Shown here piece by piece: positions 50,291 through 63,500 of a DNA stretch of 64,000 nucleotides (position 1 is the first letter of the stretch; the number at the start of each line of letters is the position of its first letter). Where the stretch lies: the NCBI GenBank assembly GCA_047947135.1, contig CP170457.1, positions 186,001-250,000 on the forward strand, in the 5' to 3' direction. The notes under the pieces are model-generated. The model had not been told where the DNA came from. It ran no database searches and saw only the letters and a list, made by a program, of their open reading frames with translations. The DNA is from Planctobacterium sp047947135. GTDB lineage: Bacteria; Pseudomonadota; Gammaproteobacteria; Enterobacterales; Alteromonadaceae. A program made the position numbers and the translations under genes.

Positions 50291-53200
50291 TCAGGCTGAC
50301 TGCTCAACGATCTGACGGTTCACCAGTTCAATCACTCCATGAGTGTGAGGCGCTTCAGCGATACTGTAGTGATCGGCCGCAAACTCAGCCACCTGTACCT
50401 GTGACTGAAACAGCTCCTGCCAGCCGTAGTCGTTTTCTAACAGATCCAGATATTGATTATGCATCGCCTTGGCCACTTTAACCGTTACTGGCGAAGGCAT
50501 TACTGCGGGTTTGTATTTAAGGTAATTCTCATCGTGCTGTAAATACACTTTGAATAAGATCAGGAACTGCTCTAGCTCTATTTCGACGCCCTGTGATTGG
50601 AACAGCGCGGTTGCCTTCTCACACTGGGTTTCTACTGACAATCCGGCGTAGTCCGTTGGGTCAATATCCACTTTGATATCATTCAGCTCAGCCATAACAC
50701 GGCAAACTTCAACGATTGAGTCTGGCTCCACCTGACTTTGCAATGTCTGTCGTTGTCGGGGAGCAATGGAGTCTAAAAATACAATTTGCTCTACTCTGGC
50801 ACCACTTTCCTGCAACTGTTTAGCTATCTCATATACCACTGGACCACCGTAGGACATCCCAAGCAGTCGATATGGACCTTCGGGATAAGTCTGTTGAATC
50901 ACCTCTACGTAATTTTGAGCAGCATCTTCCACTGACTGAAAAGGTAAGGTTACGCCGTCAAGGCCACTGGCCTGTAAAGCATGGAAAGGAAAAAGATTTT
51001 TTGTAGCATCTGCCAGCGGCTGTAATGAAAAGACATTACCACCACCGCCAGGCACGGCAAAAAGAGGTATCCCTGGCCCTTCAGCCTGCAAAGTGATCAG
51101 CGTATCTATCGCCTGATCTTCGCCACTGCTCATGTGATTGGTCAGAGCCCTAATAGTCGGCGCTTTTAACAAAGTAGCCAGGGGTAATAAGCGCTCAAAC
51201 TGTTGATTGATTTTTGCCATCAACTGAACTGCCGACAGGGAGTTTCCACCTAAATCAAAAAAGCTTTCCTGAACACTGATCTGCTCTTCAGGCAGCGCCA
51301 AAATCTGCGACCAGATGTTTACCAGTTTGGACTCCTGCTCCGTCTCTGGAGCCACATATTCTTGTTCCGACTGTATTGCCACTTCAGTTTCGCTAAGCTG
51401 TTTGCGATCTATTTTGCCATTGGGAGTCAATGGCACTTCATCAATTGCCTGCCATGCCGACGGCAACATATAATCTGGCAAGAAATCTGCGAGCTGTGCT
51501 TTAAGTCTGCGTCCATCCAGCTCATATTCATCCTCTAACACCACAAAGGCCACCAGACGTTTACTACGCCCTTCGCCCTGTACAACCACAACGGCTTCTT
51601 GTACTTCGTCTAAATTTGCCAGCCTGGCTTCGATTTCCCGCACCTCAATTCGAAAACCTCGAAGTTTGAACTGGTTATCAATACGCCCCAGATATTTCAA
51701 TGTTCCGTCAGGATTCCACAACACCAGATCTCCGGTGCGATATAAGCGAGAACCGGGAAAAAAAGGATCTTCAGTGAACTTCTCTGCGCTAGGCTCTGGT
51801 CGATAGAGATACCCCCTGGCCACCCCTGCACCGGCTAAATATAGCTCTCCGGCGACTCCAATACCCACTGGTTCTCCGTGACAGTCCAATACATATGCGC
51901 GAGTATTGCTCAGCGGACGCCCGATACATTCAGGCGCGCCATAAGCTCTGGGCATAAAAGTGGAATACGTGGTGTCTTCTGATGGACCATAAAGATCGTA
52001 TACCTGGTTGACCTTGCAGCCGTCATAAAGCTTATCGACAAGGCTCGAAGACAGGGGTTCTCCCGCCAGGTTAATGGTAACAACAGAATCGGGAATGGCC
52101 TGCTGTGCAAGCAACTCCTCTGCGGCTGATGGCACGGTATTAACCAGAGTCACGCGTTGGCGATTTACTGAAGTGGCCAAAGAGAGCGCGTTAGTCATCA
52201 TAATGACTTCCCCACCCTTGCTCAGGGGCAGAAACATCTCAAAAATTGACAGGTCAAAGCACATCGAAGTCGCAGCCATCATGCCCTGATATTCTTCCGC
52301 TGCGTATTGTCCCGCAGCCCAGTGCAACAATGCGCCAGCATTACGGTGTTCAATGGCTACACCTTTTGGCTTACCTGTGGAGCCTGAGGTATAGATAATA
52401 TATGCCAGATTCTGTGGTGTAGCGATATTCTTCAGGGGCTGGTTGCCCTCACTGCCGGAAATCTTCTGCCAGTCCTTATCCAGACACAATACGCTGCTTT
52501 CGCCACGACTGATGATGCGACATAGATCCAACAACGATTCTCTGGTTAATAACAGGTTGATGCGGCTATCATCATGAATGTGTTGCAGTCGACCTTCTGG
52601 GTAATTGGGGTCCAGTGGCACATATGCACCTCCGGCTCTAAGTATCGCCAAAATAGCCACTAGCAACTGTTCATCTCTGGGCATACAAATGCCCACTAGA
52701 GTATCGGCCCCTACACCCTGCTGCTGCAGATAGCCAGCAAGCAAACCACTGCGTTCCAGCAATTCACCATAAGTCAGATAAGCCTGTTCGTAGCGAACGG
52801 CAATACGCTCAGGAGTAGCTAAAGCCTGTTGTATAAACAGCTCGTGGATGCAGCTATCTTGCAACGCTGCACCAGGCGTCTGGTTGAAATTTTCTAGCAC
52901 TAGTTGACGTTCCGCATCCGGCAAATAGTTCAGGCGGCTAATGTCAGTCTGCGGTGCAGTGGCAATTGAGCGACACAAGTGATGAAAGTTACGGCTCAGA
53001 CGCTCAATGCTGCTGTGCAAATACAATCCACTGCTGTATTCCACTCTGCAGCTCAAACCGTCCTGAGTCTCACTGAATTCAAAGGTTAAATCAAACTTGC
53101 TCACACCACTTTGCATTGGATACATTGAGAATTGCGAAGACAAGTCATCTGATGGTGTATTTTGTAAGATCACCATCACCTGAAACAACGGATTTAACGC

Positions 53201-54421
53201 CATATTGCGTTCTGGTTGAACAATATCCACTATCTTTTCAAATGGTGCATCCTGATGCTCGTAGGCTTCCAGGCAAGTTTGTCTGACTTGCTGTAACAAG
53301 TCGGTGAAAGCGCAGTCAGGTTGCAATTCATCCCTCAGAGCCAAGGTGTTTACAAACATGCCTATCAGGGGTTCAGTTTCAGCATACTGGCGATTGGCTA
53401 TGGGACTGCCAACACAAATATCTGTCTGGCCACTGTAGCGGTACAGCAAGACTTTAATTGCCGCTACTAACAGCATGTATATGGTGCAGTTGTGCATATC
53501 GGCAACTGACTGAAGTTCCGTGTGTAATGTTTTATCAAGGGAAAAGTGCAGTTCGCCACCTGCGTAGTCACGCTCTTTGCCGCGCGGAAAATCGCTGTGG
53601 ATCTCAATACTTTGCGTTACACCTTCTAACTTGCCTTGCCAATAATCCAATTGTTTTGCCAGTACGCCTTTGTCTTCTAACCAATGGCGCTGCCAAACAC
53701 TGTAGTCGCCATACTGAATGGCCAGTTCCGGCAGTTCCTGCCCGGCAATCGACAGCGACAGTTCATTGATAAGCACTCCTAGCGACCAGCCATCACTGAT
53801 AATGTGGTGTAGGATAAATATCACTACATGTTCATCTTCAGCGATACGCACCACTCTGCCTCTGAGCAGAGGGCCGCGCGCTAAATCAAATGTTTTTGTG
53901 GCATCCTGATGACACAAACAACTAAGTTGCTGTTCGCTATCTGCAGAGACGCTGATATCGTCTCTGGCAAACTTGATATGCAGCTCAGGCAGAATTTTCT
54001 GTCTAGGCTTGCCTAACTCACTGATAAAAACTGTGCGCAAGCTTTCATGGCGGGCAATCACTTTGTTAAATGCCTGTTCCAGCGCATCAATATCCAACTC
54101 TCCCTGAACCCGAACTGCACCAGGCACGTGATAGCCAAAGCCATCGGGTTCCAATTGCTGTAAGAACCACAGGCGCTCTTGGGCGTAACTTAGAGGCAGA
54201 ACATTGTCGGCACTGCGCTCTGTACGGCGGATCGCAGGCTGTTTCATGTTGGATTCCAGCAGTTGTAAAAAAGAGATTATTGCTGGTTTATTTTCAACAA
54301 GTTGTTCCCGCAATTCGGGAGTCAATCGACCTTTTGGCGCTTTTAATTTTAGTTCGCCGCTTTCCTGCCAGAGCATAATACCCTGAGCATTTAACTGGCT
54401 AATCAAGCTTGAAATAGACAT
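50291..54421 (-). CDS. NRPS termination protein, docking-C-A-PCP-TE
   Basis: This 1376-residue single-module NRPS begins with a TubC-type docking domain (1-58), then an LCL-type condensation domain (75-500, HHIISDG at 205-211), an adenylation domain (510-1010; YTSGSTGKPKG near 678), a PCP (GGNS, Ser1061) and a type I thioesterase (1115-1376; GMSYG with Ser1190, Asp1217 and His1351 as the likely triad). Reading the ten-residue specificity code by alignment with the GrsA phenylalanine domain gives D-L-F-N-N-A-L-T-Y-K, which I associate with alanine (as in the second module of McyA); a small residue is likely, the exact one less certain. No epimerase domain is present. The TE marks the end of the assembly line and would hydrolyse or cyclise the product. 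The N-terminal docking domain fits the acidic C-terminal tail of gene A. No strong RBS is visible before the ATG. Confidence 0.96.
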   Translation of the reverse strand: MSISSLISQLNAQGIMLWQESGELKLKAPKGRLTPELREQLVENKPAIISFLQLLESNMKQPAIRRTERSADNVLPLSYAQERLWFLQQLEPDGFGYHVPGAVRVQGELDIDALEQAFNKVIARHESLRTVFISELGKPRQKILPELHIKFARDDISVSADSEQQLSCLCHQDATKTFDLARGPLLRGRVVRIAEDEHVVIFILHHIISDGWSLGVLINELSLSIAGQELPELAIQYGDYSVWQRHWLEDKGVLAKQLDYWQGKLEGVTQSIEIHSDFPRGKERDYAGGELHFSLDKTLHTELQSVADMHNCTIYMLLVAAIKVLLYRYSGQTDICVGSPIANRQYAETEPLIGMFVNTLALRDELQPDCAFTDLLQQVRQTCLEAYEHQDAPFEKIVDIVQPERNMALNPLFQVMVILQNTPSDDLSSQFSMYPMQSGVSKFDLTFEFSETQDGLSCRVEYSSGLYLHSSIERLSRNFHHLCRSIATAPQTDISRLNYLPDAERQLVLENFNQTPGAALQDSCIHELFIQQALATPERIAVRYEQAYLTYGELLERSGLLAGYLQQQGVGADTLVGICMPRDEQLLVAILAILRAGGAYVPLDPNYPEGRLQHIHDDSRINLLLTRESLLDLCRIISRGESSVLCLDKDWQKISGSEGNQPLKNIATPQNLAYIIYTSGSTGKPKGVAIEHRNAGALLHWAAGQYAAEEYQGMMAATSMCFDLSIFEMFLPLSKGGEVIMMTNALSLATSVNRQRVTLVNTVPSAAEELLAQQAIPDSVVTINLAGEPLSSSLVDKLYDGCKVNQVYDLYGPSEDTTYSTFMPRAYGAPECIGRPLSNTRAYVLDCHGEPVGIGVAGELYLAGAGVARGYLYRPEPSAEKFTEDPFFPGSRLYRTGDLVLWNPDGTLKYLGRIDNQFKLRGFRIEVREIEARLANLDEVQEAVVVVQGEGRSKRLVAFVVLEDEYELDGRRLKAQLADFLPDYMLPSAWQAIDEVPLTPNGKIDRKQLSETEVAIQSEQEYVAPETEQESKLVNIWSQILALPEEQISVQESFFDLGGNSLSAVQLMAKINQQFERLLPLATLLKAPTIRALTNHMSSGEDQAIDTLITLQAEGPGIPLFAVPGGGGNVFSLQPLADATKNLFPFHALQASGLDGVTLPFQSVEDAAQNYVEVIQQTYPEGPYRLLGMSYGGPVVYEIAKQLQESGARVEQIVFLDSIAPRQRQTLQSQVEPDSIVEVCRVMAELNDIKVDIDPTDYAGLSVETQCEKATALFQSQGVEIELEQFLILFKVYLQHDENYLKYKPAVMPSPVTVKVAKAMHNQYLDLLENDYGWQELFQSQVQVAEFAADHYSIAEAPHTHGVIELVNRQIVEQSA

Positions 54422-54536
54422 AACAAGGTGTCTTTAAAAAAGTAATGTGAATTGAGGAGCTTTTTACAGTGAATGTCTGTTTTACCTTAAAGGATAATTT
54501 CAGACACCGTAGTGCGCTCTTGAGTTATTTGACTGT
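54422..54536 (-). other. 115-bp gap between genes A and B
   Basis: AT-rich spacer. ggtgtct (54427-54433) and agacacc (54503-54509) are inverted 7-mers about 70 bases apart, too distant to weigh heavily. I see no promoter or terminator I would defend; read-through of one operon is the simplest view. Confidence 0.4.
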
Positions 54537-57500
54537 CTACAAAGAGATTTCTTCATATTCTTCTTCCAGATCCATTTCTGCATCTGGTTGATACAGGTCA
54601 TGGGCTAACAACATATCTGCTTGAGCAACGACCGTGTCCATCGCAAACATAGATTGCAGCGGAATATTAATACCGAATTGCTCACGAATTCTGGAAGCCA
54701 ACTGAGTTAGCAGCAAAGAATGTCCCCCCAGTAGGAAGAAACTATCGTGAATACTGAGCTTGTCCTGAGGAATCTCCAACAAGACAGACCAGATACTCAC
54801 CAGTTGAGTCTCTATCTCGTTGCGGGGTGCTTCATACACTCGGTCGCTGACAATATCTACCTGCATCTGCTGCAGCGCTTTGCGGTCAGCTTTACCATTT
54901 GCTGTCAGGGGAATCTCACTCAGTGCCTGCCAAGCCGCTGGCACCATGTAATCTGGTAACTGTCTCGATAACCAGTCTTTCAGCTCTGTCTCGTTCAACC
55001 CAGACTTTTTATTGGCCCCGGCATCTACATAAAAGGCCACCAGTTGTGCAGCAGCACCTTCGCCCTGAAGTACGACCACCGCATCAGCCACTTGCTTGTG
55101 TTGCAACAGACAAGCTTCTATCTCGCCGGTTTCGACACGGAAGCCTCGGATTTTTATTTGCGTATCCAGACGCCCCATAAAATCAAGACGGCCATTCCCT
55201 AACCAGCGGGCCAGGTCACCACTTTTGTACAGACGTTCACCTTCTGCAAATGGATTGGCAATGAACTTCTCATCCGTCAGCTCCGGCTGATTCAGGTAAC
55301 CGCGGGCCAGACCCTTACCGGCTATATACAGTTCACCCGGGACACCCACTGGCACAGGTTGCAGCGCGTTGTCCAACAGATACACCTGAGCATTACTTAC
55401 CGGCCTGCCGATATCAGGAATACGCTTTCCTGACTCCAGTTCACCTGATGTAGCCACCACGGTAAATTCGGTGGGTCCATAGTTATTGATAACCTTAAAC
55501 GGGAGTCCGTCACTGTCAAAGCTGTTCAGCTTATCGCCGCCGGTTAACAGGTACTTAAGCTTCGACTTTCGCATCGCAGGCAGAGTCAGCAATTGCTGCG
55601 CTACCGGTGTGACGACAAACGAGTGGCTGACCTTGTGCTTCTTCAAACAAGCCGCTAGCCGCTCTACATCCAGAACCACGTCTTTCGGTACAATACGTAG
55701 TTGCGCTCCCGCCACCAGATACGGCCAGATTTCCCAGACACAGGCATCAAAAGCCGCACCAGCCGTCTGCGTGGCAATCGCCTCAGCGGTCACGGCAAAC
55801 GCCTGATTGTGCCAGTGACATAAATCTGTCAGCGAAGCATGTTCTATCATCACCCCTTTAGGAGTACCGGTGGAGCCGGAGGTGTAAATCACATAGGCCA
55901 GATCTGATGGGCCACTTAAGGCATCCAGTGACTTATCTGCCGCTTCGCCGACAATTCGCTCCCAGTCAGTATCCAGGGCTAACAGGCTGACATCACTTTG
56001 GGCGCTCAGGGCTTCCAGACGGGACAGAAAACCCGACTGCGTCAGCACCACACCCGCGGCACTGTCTGACAACATATGGCTCAGACGGGCATCCGGGTAA
56101 TCGCTGTCCATAGGGACATACGCACCACCGCTGCGCAATACCGCCAGAGCCGCCACCAGCATATCCACACTGCGTTCAAACAGCAGTGCAACTAAATCAT
56201 TGTTCTTCACGCCCAGCTGTTGCAGATAAATCGCCAGGATTTCACTGCGCTGTGCCAGTTCGCCATAACTCAGTTGGTTATTCTCATCCCGTACCGCGAT
56301 GCGTTCAGGATGAGTCTCAGCCTGCTTTAAGAACAGCTCATGCGCGCAAATATCGGTAGCATAGTCTGCGGCTGTGGCGTTGAAATCCTGCACTACCTGG
56401 GCATATTCAGCTTCAGGAAGATATTGATATTGATTCAAAGCAGTGCTGGAGTCAGTAACAATCGCTTGACACAGTGTTTCTAAATGGCCAAGCAAGCGCT
56501 CTATTCTTTCCCGCTTGTAGAGTCCACTGGCATATTCCAGCTTGCACTCCAGACCGTCTGACGTCTCGGCGAATTCAAAGGTTAAATCAAACTTACTGAC
56601 TTCGCTTTCCATTGGATACAATGTAAATTCAGACGCCATATCCTGCACAGGTGTATTTTGCAACACTACCATCACCTGAAACAGTGGATTGAGGGTCATA
56701 TTGCGATCTGGCTGAACGGCATCGACGACTTTTTCAAACGGCGCGTCCTGATGCTCATAAGCTTCAAGACAGGTTTGACGAACCTGCTGTATTAAATGTT
56801 TGAAGTCAGCATCAGGTCGCAGTTGATCCCGCAGTGCCAAGGTATTTACGAACATCCCCAGCAAGGCTTCGGTGTCCGCATGCTGACGATTAGCAATTGG
56901 ACTGCCAACGCAGATATCCGTCTGACCACTGTAGCGATACAACAGCACCTTCACCACGGCAACCAATACCATATGTAACGTACTGCCGGTTTCTTCAGCC
57001 AGCGTCTGCAAATTGTCTCGTAAAGTTGCAGACAGGACGATTTCAGCTTGGGCACCTGCATAATCTCGCAGATTGCCTCGAGGATAATCAGTAGTGATTT
57101 CAAGGCTCTGGCTGACACCAGAGAGTTTCGAACGCCAGTATTCCAGTTGTTCAGTTAATATAACCTGACCATCCAAACAAGAGCGCTGCCAAACACTGTA
57201 ATCAGCATATTGAATGTTCAATTCTGGCAGCTGTACTCCTGCCATTAGCTGTGCCAGCTCATTTATCAGCACACCTAAAGACCAGCCATCGCTGATAATG
57301 TGATGAAGAGTGAACATAACCACATGTTCATCTTTCAGCAGGTGCACGACTTTGGCGCGCACCAACGGTCCCTGAACTAAATCAAACGGACGGGTTGCAT
57401 GGTCGTGGCATAGTTTTTTGAGGCGCGCTTCTTTATCCCCCGCTTCGGAACTGATGTCATCGCGGGAAAATTCAATCGTTAATTCGGGTAAAATCTTCTG

Positions 57501-60500
57501 ATAAGGCTTGCCCTGCTCACTGACAAACACTGTTCGCAGACTCTCATGTCGAGCCACCACCTGATTAAACGCCTGTTCCAGCGCATCAATATCGAGTTCT
57601 CCCTGAATACGCACGGCACCAGGAATATGATAACCATAGCCTTCAGGCTCCAGCTGTTGCAGGAACCACAGGCGCTCCTGAGCAAAACTCAGGGGCAACA
57701 AGGTCTCGGTATCTCGCGCTACCTTATTGATGACAATTCGTGCCTGTTTGTCTTTGCGAGTAGCCAGCTCTGCTAACCTGGCAATACTGGATTGGCTGAA
57801 CAATTCAGTATAACTGAACTCTATTTGCAGTTCGCTGCGGATCATTGCCAGCAAACGTGTAGCGTTGAGGGAATGACCACCAATTAAAAAGAAATCATCG
57901 TGAATACTGAGCTTGTCCTGAGGAATCTCCAACAAGACAGACCAGATACTCACCAGTTGAGTCTCTATCTCGTTGCGGGGTGCTTCATACACTCGGTCGC
58001 TGACAATATCTACCTGCATCTGCTGCAGCGCTTTGCGGTCAGCTTTACCATTTGCTGTCAGGGGAATCTCACTCAGTGCCTGCCAAGCCGCTGGCACCAT
58101 GTAATCTGGTAACTGTCTCGATAACCAGTCTTTCAGCTCTGTCTCGTTCAACCCAGACTTTTTATTGGCCCCGGCATCTACATAAAAGGCCACCAGTTGT
58201 GCAGCAGCACCTTCGCCCTGAAGTACGACCACCGCATCAGCCACTTGCTTGTGTTGCAACAGACAAGCTTCTATCTCGCCGGTTTCGACACGGAAGCCTC
58301 GGATTTTTATTTGCGTATCCAGACGCCCCATAAAATCAAGACGGCCATTCCCTAACCAGCGGGCCAGGTCACCACTTTTGTACAGACGTTCACCTTCTGC
58401 AAATGGATTGGCAATGAACTTCTCATCCGTCAGCTCCGGCTGATTCAGGTAACCGCGGGCCAGACCCTTACCGGCTATATACAGTTCACCCGGGACACCC
58501 ACTGGCACAGGTTGCAGCGCGTTGTCCAACAGATACACCTGAGCATTACTTACCGGCCTGCCGATATCAGGAATACGCTTTCCTGACTCCAGTTCACCTG
58601 ATGTAGCCACCACGGTAAATTCGGTGGGTCCATAGTTATTGATAACCTTAAACGGGAGTCCGTCACTGTCAAAGCTGTTCAGCTTATCGCCGCCGGTTAA
58701 CAGGTACTTAAGCTTCGACTTTCGCATCGCAGGCAGAGTCAGCAATTGCTGCGCTACCGGTGTGACGACAAACGAGTGGCTGACCTTGTGCTTCTTCAAA
58801 CAAGCCGCTAGCCGCTCTACATCCAGAACCACGTCTTTCGGTACAATACGTAGTTGCGCTCCCGCCACCAGATACGGCCAGATTTCCCAGACACAGGCAT
58901 CAAAAGCCGCACCAGCCGTCTGCGTGGCAATCGCCTCTGCGGTCACGGCAAACGCCTGATTGTGCCAGTGACATAAATCTGTCAGCGAAGCATGTTCTAT
59001 CATCACCCCTTTAGGAGTACCGGTGGAGCCGGAGGTGTAAATCACATAGGCCAGATCTGATGGGCCACTTAAGGCATCCAGTGACTTATCTGCCGCTTCG
59101 CCGGCAATTCGCTCCCAGTCAGTATCCAGGGCTAACAGGCTGACATCACTTTGGGCGCTCAGGGCTTCCAGACGGGACAGAAAACCCGACTGCGTCAGCA
59201 CCACACCCGCGGCACTGTCTGACAACATATGGCTCAGACGGGCATCCGGGTAATCGCTGTCCATAGGGACATACGCACCACCGCTGCGCAATACCGCCAG
59301 AGCCGCCACCAGCATATCCACACTGCGTTCAAACAGCAGTGCAACTAAATCATTGTTCTTCACGCCCAGCTGTTGCAGATAAATCGCCAGGATTTCACTG
59401 CGCTGTGCCAGTTCGCCATAACTCAGTTGGTTATTTTCATCCTGCACCGCGATGCGTTCAGGATGAGTCTCAGCCTGCTTTAAGAACAGCTCATGCGCGC
59501 AAATATCGGTAGCATAGTCTGCGGCTGTGGCGTTGAAATCCTGCACTACCTGCTGGCGAGCCTGCGTTGACAGCATAGAAAGCTGCGTCACAGGTTGTTT
59601 CAAATCTTGTTTGAAGTTTTGTAGAAGTTGCAGGAAGTTGCCACCAAGAGACTCAACAAGAGCTCTGGAATAAAGGCGAGGCTCAAATTTAAAGTGCAGG
59701 TCAGTGCCATCCGCTTTTTCGTAGACTTCCAAACCAAAATCATATTCGCCTTGCTGGCTGATAATTTCATCGATTGGTTCAACCCCCAGAGCTTTTTGCA
59801 CTTCTTGAGGGATCACCTGTTCTTCCTCTGCGAAGTCCTGGTGAGAATAGAACACATTAAAGATCTCATCATCTTCTACATGCTCCTTATCTTGCAGACG
59901 TCGCAACTCCTGCATTTTCGCCAACGGTAACGCCGAATGATACAAACCATCCATCATGGTTTCTTGCACGCCCTGACTAAAGTCCAACAGTGAAGCGTCG
60001 ACATTTACTCTGCTACAAAGGGGGATCATATTGATGAAATGCCCCACTGCCAGATTGTTGCTGGCATGCACAGCACCCATCACAGGCATACCAAGCACTA
60101 TAGATTCAGCTCCGCTGTACTTGTGTAATAACAGTTTAAATACCGCTAATAATACAGCAGAGGGCTGCAGCATATTTTGTCTGGCATTTTCCTTCAGCCA
60201 GGTGTGAAGTTCTTTGGGCAGTGCCACTACCTGAGTGTGACTCTCCAACAGAGCATCTTGCTCTTCGCGGGATCTAATCAGATTATCCGGGTGCAGCAGC
60301 CTTTCTGGCATAACGGCAGCAAGCTGATGTTGCCAATAGTCAATATCTGACTGACTTTCAGACGAGTTCAGATAGCGTTGTTCCTGTTGTACCAGATCCG
60401 CTTGAACCACAGTAGTGGGCTCAGGAATACTGTGATCACCCGCTAATTCTGCTTCTAATAGCTGGAAAAAGTTGCGCAGTAAGATAACTGAAGATATGCC

Positions 60501-63500
60501 ATCACAAATAATGTGATGGAAGACAAACAGGACGGTGCTTTTTTGCTTGCTATCCTGCAAAAGGTGAGCGTGGCACAGTGCATCTTTCTCTAAATCAAAA
60601 GCAACTTCTGTTTGCTGTTTTAACCACGCAAGCCTTTCTTCCTCAGAATTGAACTTATCCGCAAGATGCACCAGTTCGGCGGGTTCGCGGTCCAATACGT
60701 GCCAAAGTTCACCTTCCCGGTTCTCTACTCTGGTGCGCAAAATCGGGAATTTGCAATGCAATCGGAACCAGGCATCAGCAAACACTTTAGGGGCTACAGG
60801 TTTTGTCAGCGTAAAGCTAATCGGGACATTGTACGCCGAGGAATGCGACTCCAGGCTTTGGATAATGAATAAGCCTTTTTCGGACACTGACAAGGGAAAT
60901 TCGTGGTTGGATGGTGCTGGCAAAGTGGATTGTGACTGCTCACCTTCTTGTGCGCCAGACGTCTCTTTGCCCGATTGTGACTCGCTATATGCAACAGCCT
61001 GGGCTACAGCTGCCGCGTCACAGGACTTTACCCGCAGGTTTCCCAATAGCGTAGCAAACCTATCAGCAAGGTGATCGCCTAACAACTCAATGCTGTAATG
61101 TTTAAATAGCAGGCTGGGGGCCAGTTTAGCGCCTAAAAATTGATTCAAGTCCTGCAACAGTTGCGCTATGCCCATGGAGGACAGACCCAACTCAATAAAA
61201 TTATCGGTTTCAGACAGTGATTTAGGAGCACAATCTATTTGCTGAGCAATTTTCTGACTTAACCAGAATTGTAATTTCTCACTGCCAGACAGCGATTCAT
61301 CACCAGATTCAGCGGCATCATCAAAGTTAAATTCCCAGCATTTTCTCCAACTGCCGGTACCTTCAGGCGTTTTTGTGGCGGTGTCAGGTTCAGGGGATGG
61401 GTCGACTACTGTGTTTGCCACTGTAGATTTAGCCTGAACATGATTGCTGGCTAGCGATTCGGTGACAGTGCGCTCTCCGTACCAGATAGCCTTACGAGCA
61501 AAAGGATAGAGCGGCAATGAAACGGGTTTAACTTGTGAATCATGCCATAGCCGGTTCCAGTTAAGATTCACACCACCGGCCCACAATAACGCCAACGTTT
61601 GCCAGTCTTGTTGTTGCATAGCCTTATCAGTGTGTTGCTGGCTCAGTTCGCTGGTCATCATCCTGAGCATGGGATTGGTTTGCAATTCCTGAGCATTTCC
61701 ATAAAAAATGCCCTGACCTTCCATATTCAAGGGTTGCCCCAAAGAAGCCTTCAGTACCTTTTGCAGTTTCTTATTCAACTGCTTCAGATCTGAAGCAATT
61801 ACAGCCAGTCGATCAGGTAGACCGCTGCGCCCACGCTGCATGGAAAAAGCGACGCCAGTGCAGTCTGCCGTTGGATTGTCATTGAGCCAGGCACTGACAT
61901 CGGCAATTTGACGTTCCAGTGCTTCTGTACCCTTGGCTGAAAAGACAAAAACCTGAGTACTGGGTAGTGTTTCTGCACTGCTGTTTTGCTGGGTATATTG
62001 CTCCAACAGTAAATGCACATTGGTACCGCTATCAGCAAAAGAGTTTACTGCCGCCAGGGCATTTTCGGTGCCATCCAGTTGCACAGTTTGGCTGGCAAAA
62101 TATAAAGGATGATCGCTGGCTTCCAAATCGATAAAGTCACTCAATTCTTTTGTCGTACGAGATGGTGGAATCGCACCGTGATAAAGACCCAGAGCCACTT
62201 TAATGAAGCTGGCGATACCACTGGCCGGCTCCAAGTGACCAATATTGCCTTTTACACTGCCCAACGCACAGTGCTTTTGGTGAATGTCAGTGAAGGCGTT
62301 TTTAATACCCTCATACTCAAAAGAGTCACCCCATTTAGTGGCGTAGCCATCTAATTCAATGTATTTGACTCGTGAACTATCAATACCTGCTTTGCGATAG
62401 CAATCTTGCAGTAGCTTAGTAATAGCTTCGTGCTTAATTTCAGAGATATCGCTGGCTCGACCGCGGTGATTTTGCTGACTGTGTCGCAGTACCGCATAGA
62501 TCCGATCATTGGCCTCCATGGCCTGATCCAGACGTTTCAAAATCACGACACCGACACCCTCACCCCGAGTGAAGCCGCTGGCATTGCGATCAAATACAGC
62601 ACTACTGCCATCGCCAGAAAGCAAACCATACTGACTGGCAGCAATATAATCATCCGGGAACAGATGCAAACAGGTACCAGCCGCTACGGCATATTGACAC
62701 TCGCCATTGCGTAGCGCCTGCCAGGCTCTGTTGATAGCGACAGCCGAAGAGGCGCAATTGGTATTAGTGGCTTCACTGGGACCACAGAAATCAAATACGT
62801 GAGAAACTCGATTTGCCAGATAATACATTTGACTGGATGAATTAGGTGGAAACTGGGTATCAGGCCCCAATTGCTGACGCAGGTACTGTTCGTATTCCGC
62901 GTACTCATAGCCAACAAAGACACCTGTTTCACTGCCCTCAAGGCTTTTCACGTCAACACAGGCATCTTCAAAGGCGTGATACACCTGCTGCATCAATAGA
63001 CGCTCCTGCGGATCTATTATCTGAGCATCTTCTTCAGATAAACCAAAGAAATCAGGGTCAAAACAATCCACATCGTCAATCAATCCGGCCCATCTGGAAA
63101 CCGTTTTCCCGGGTGTTGGGGTTTCGGAATAATACTTCTTCCAGTCCCAGCGACTGGCCGGAATTTCGCTGATCGCTGATTTTTCCGCGACCAGATTTTG
63201 CCAGAACGCCTGAAGGTTATCCGCGCCTGGAAAGCGACAACTCAACCCCACAACGGCTACTTGTACCTGTGACGGTGGCATAACTCCAGCCGCTACATTA
63301 TTTCCGGTAGCAATAGACTCAAAATTAGCCGCCGACTCTCTCTGAATAGGATCGGGGTGCGCGCGCTGCTGTTGATAAAACTGTTGTAACTGCTGCGGAT
63401 AATGGACCACCAGATATTCCACCAGTTCATCCTGACTAGCAAATGACTGTCCCTGTAAATTGATTTTAAATAACTGTTCGATTCGGCTCACCAAAGCCTG

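Noticed and set aside
54744..59552. Insertion sequence causing the long direct repeat
   Set aside because: The repeat encodes an A domain in frame and has no terminal inverted repeats or transposase.
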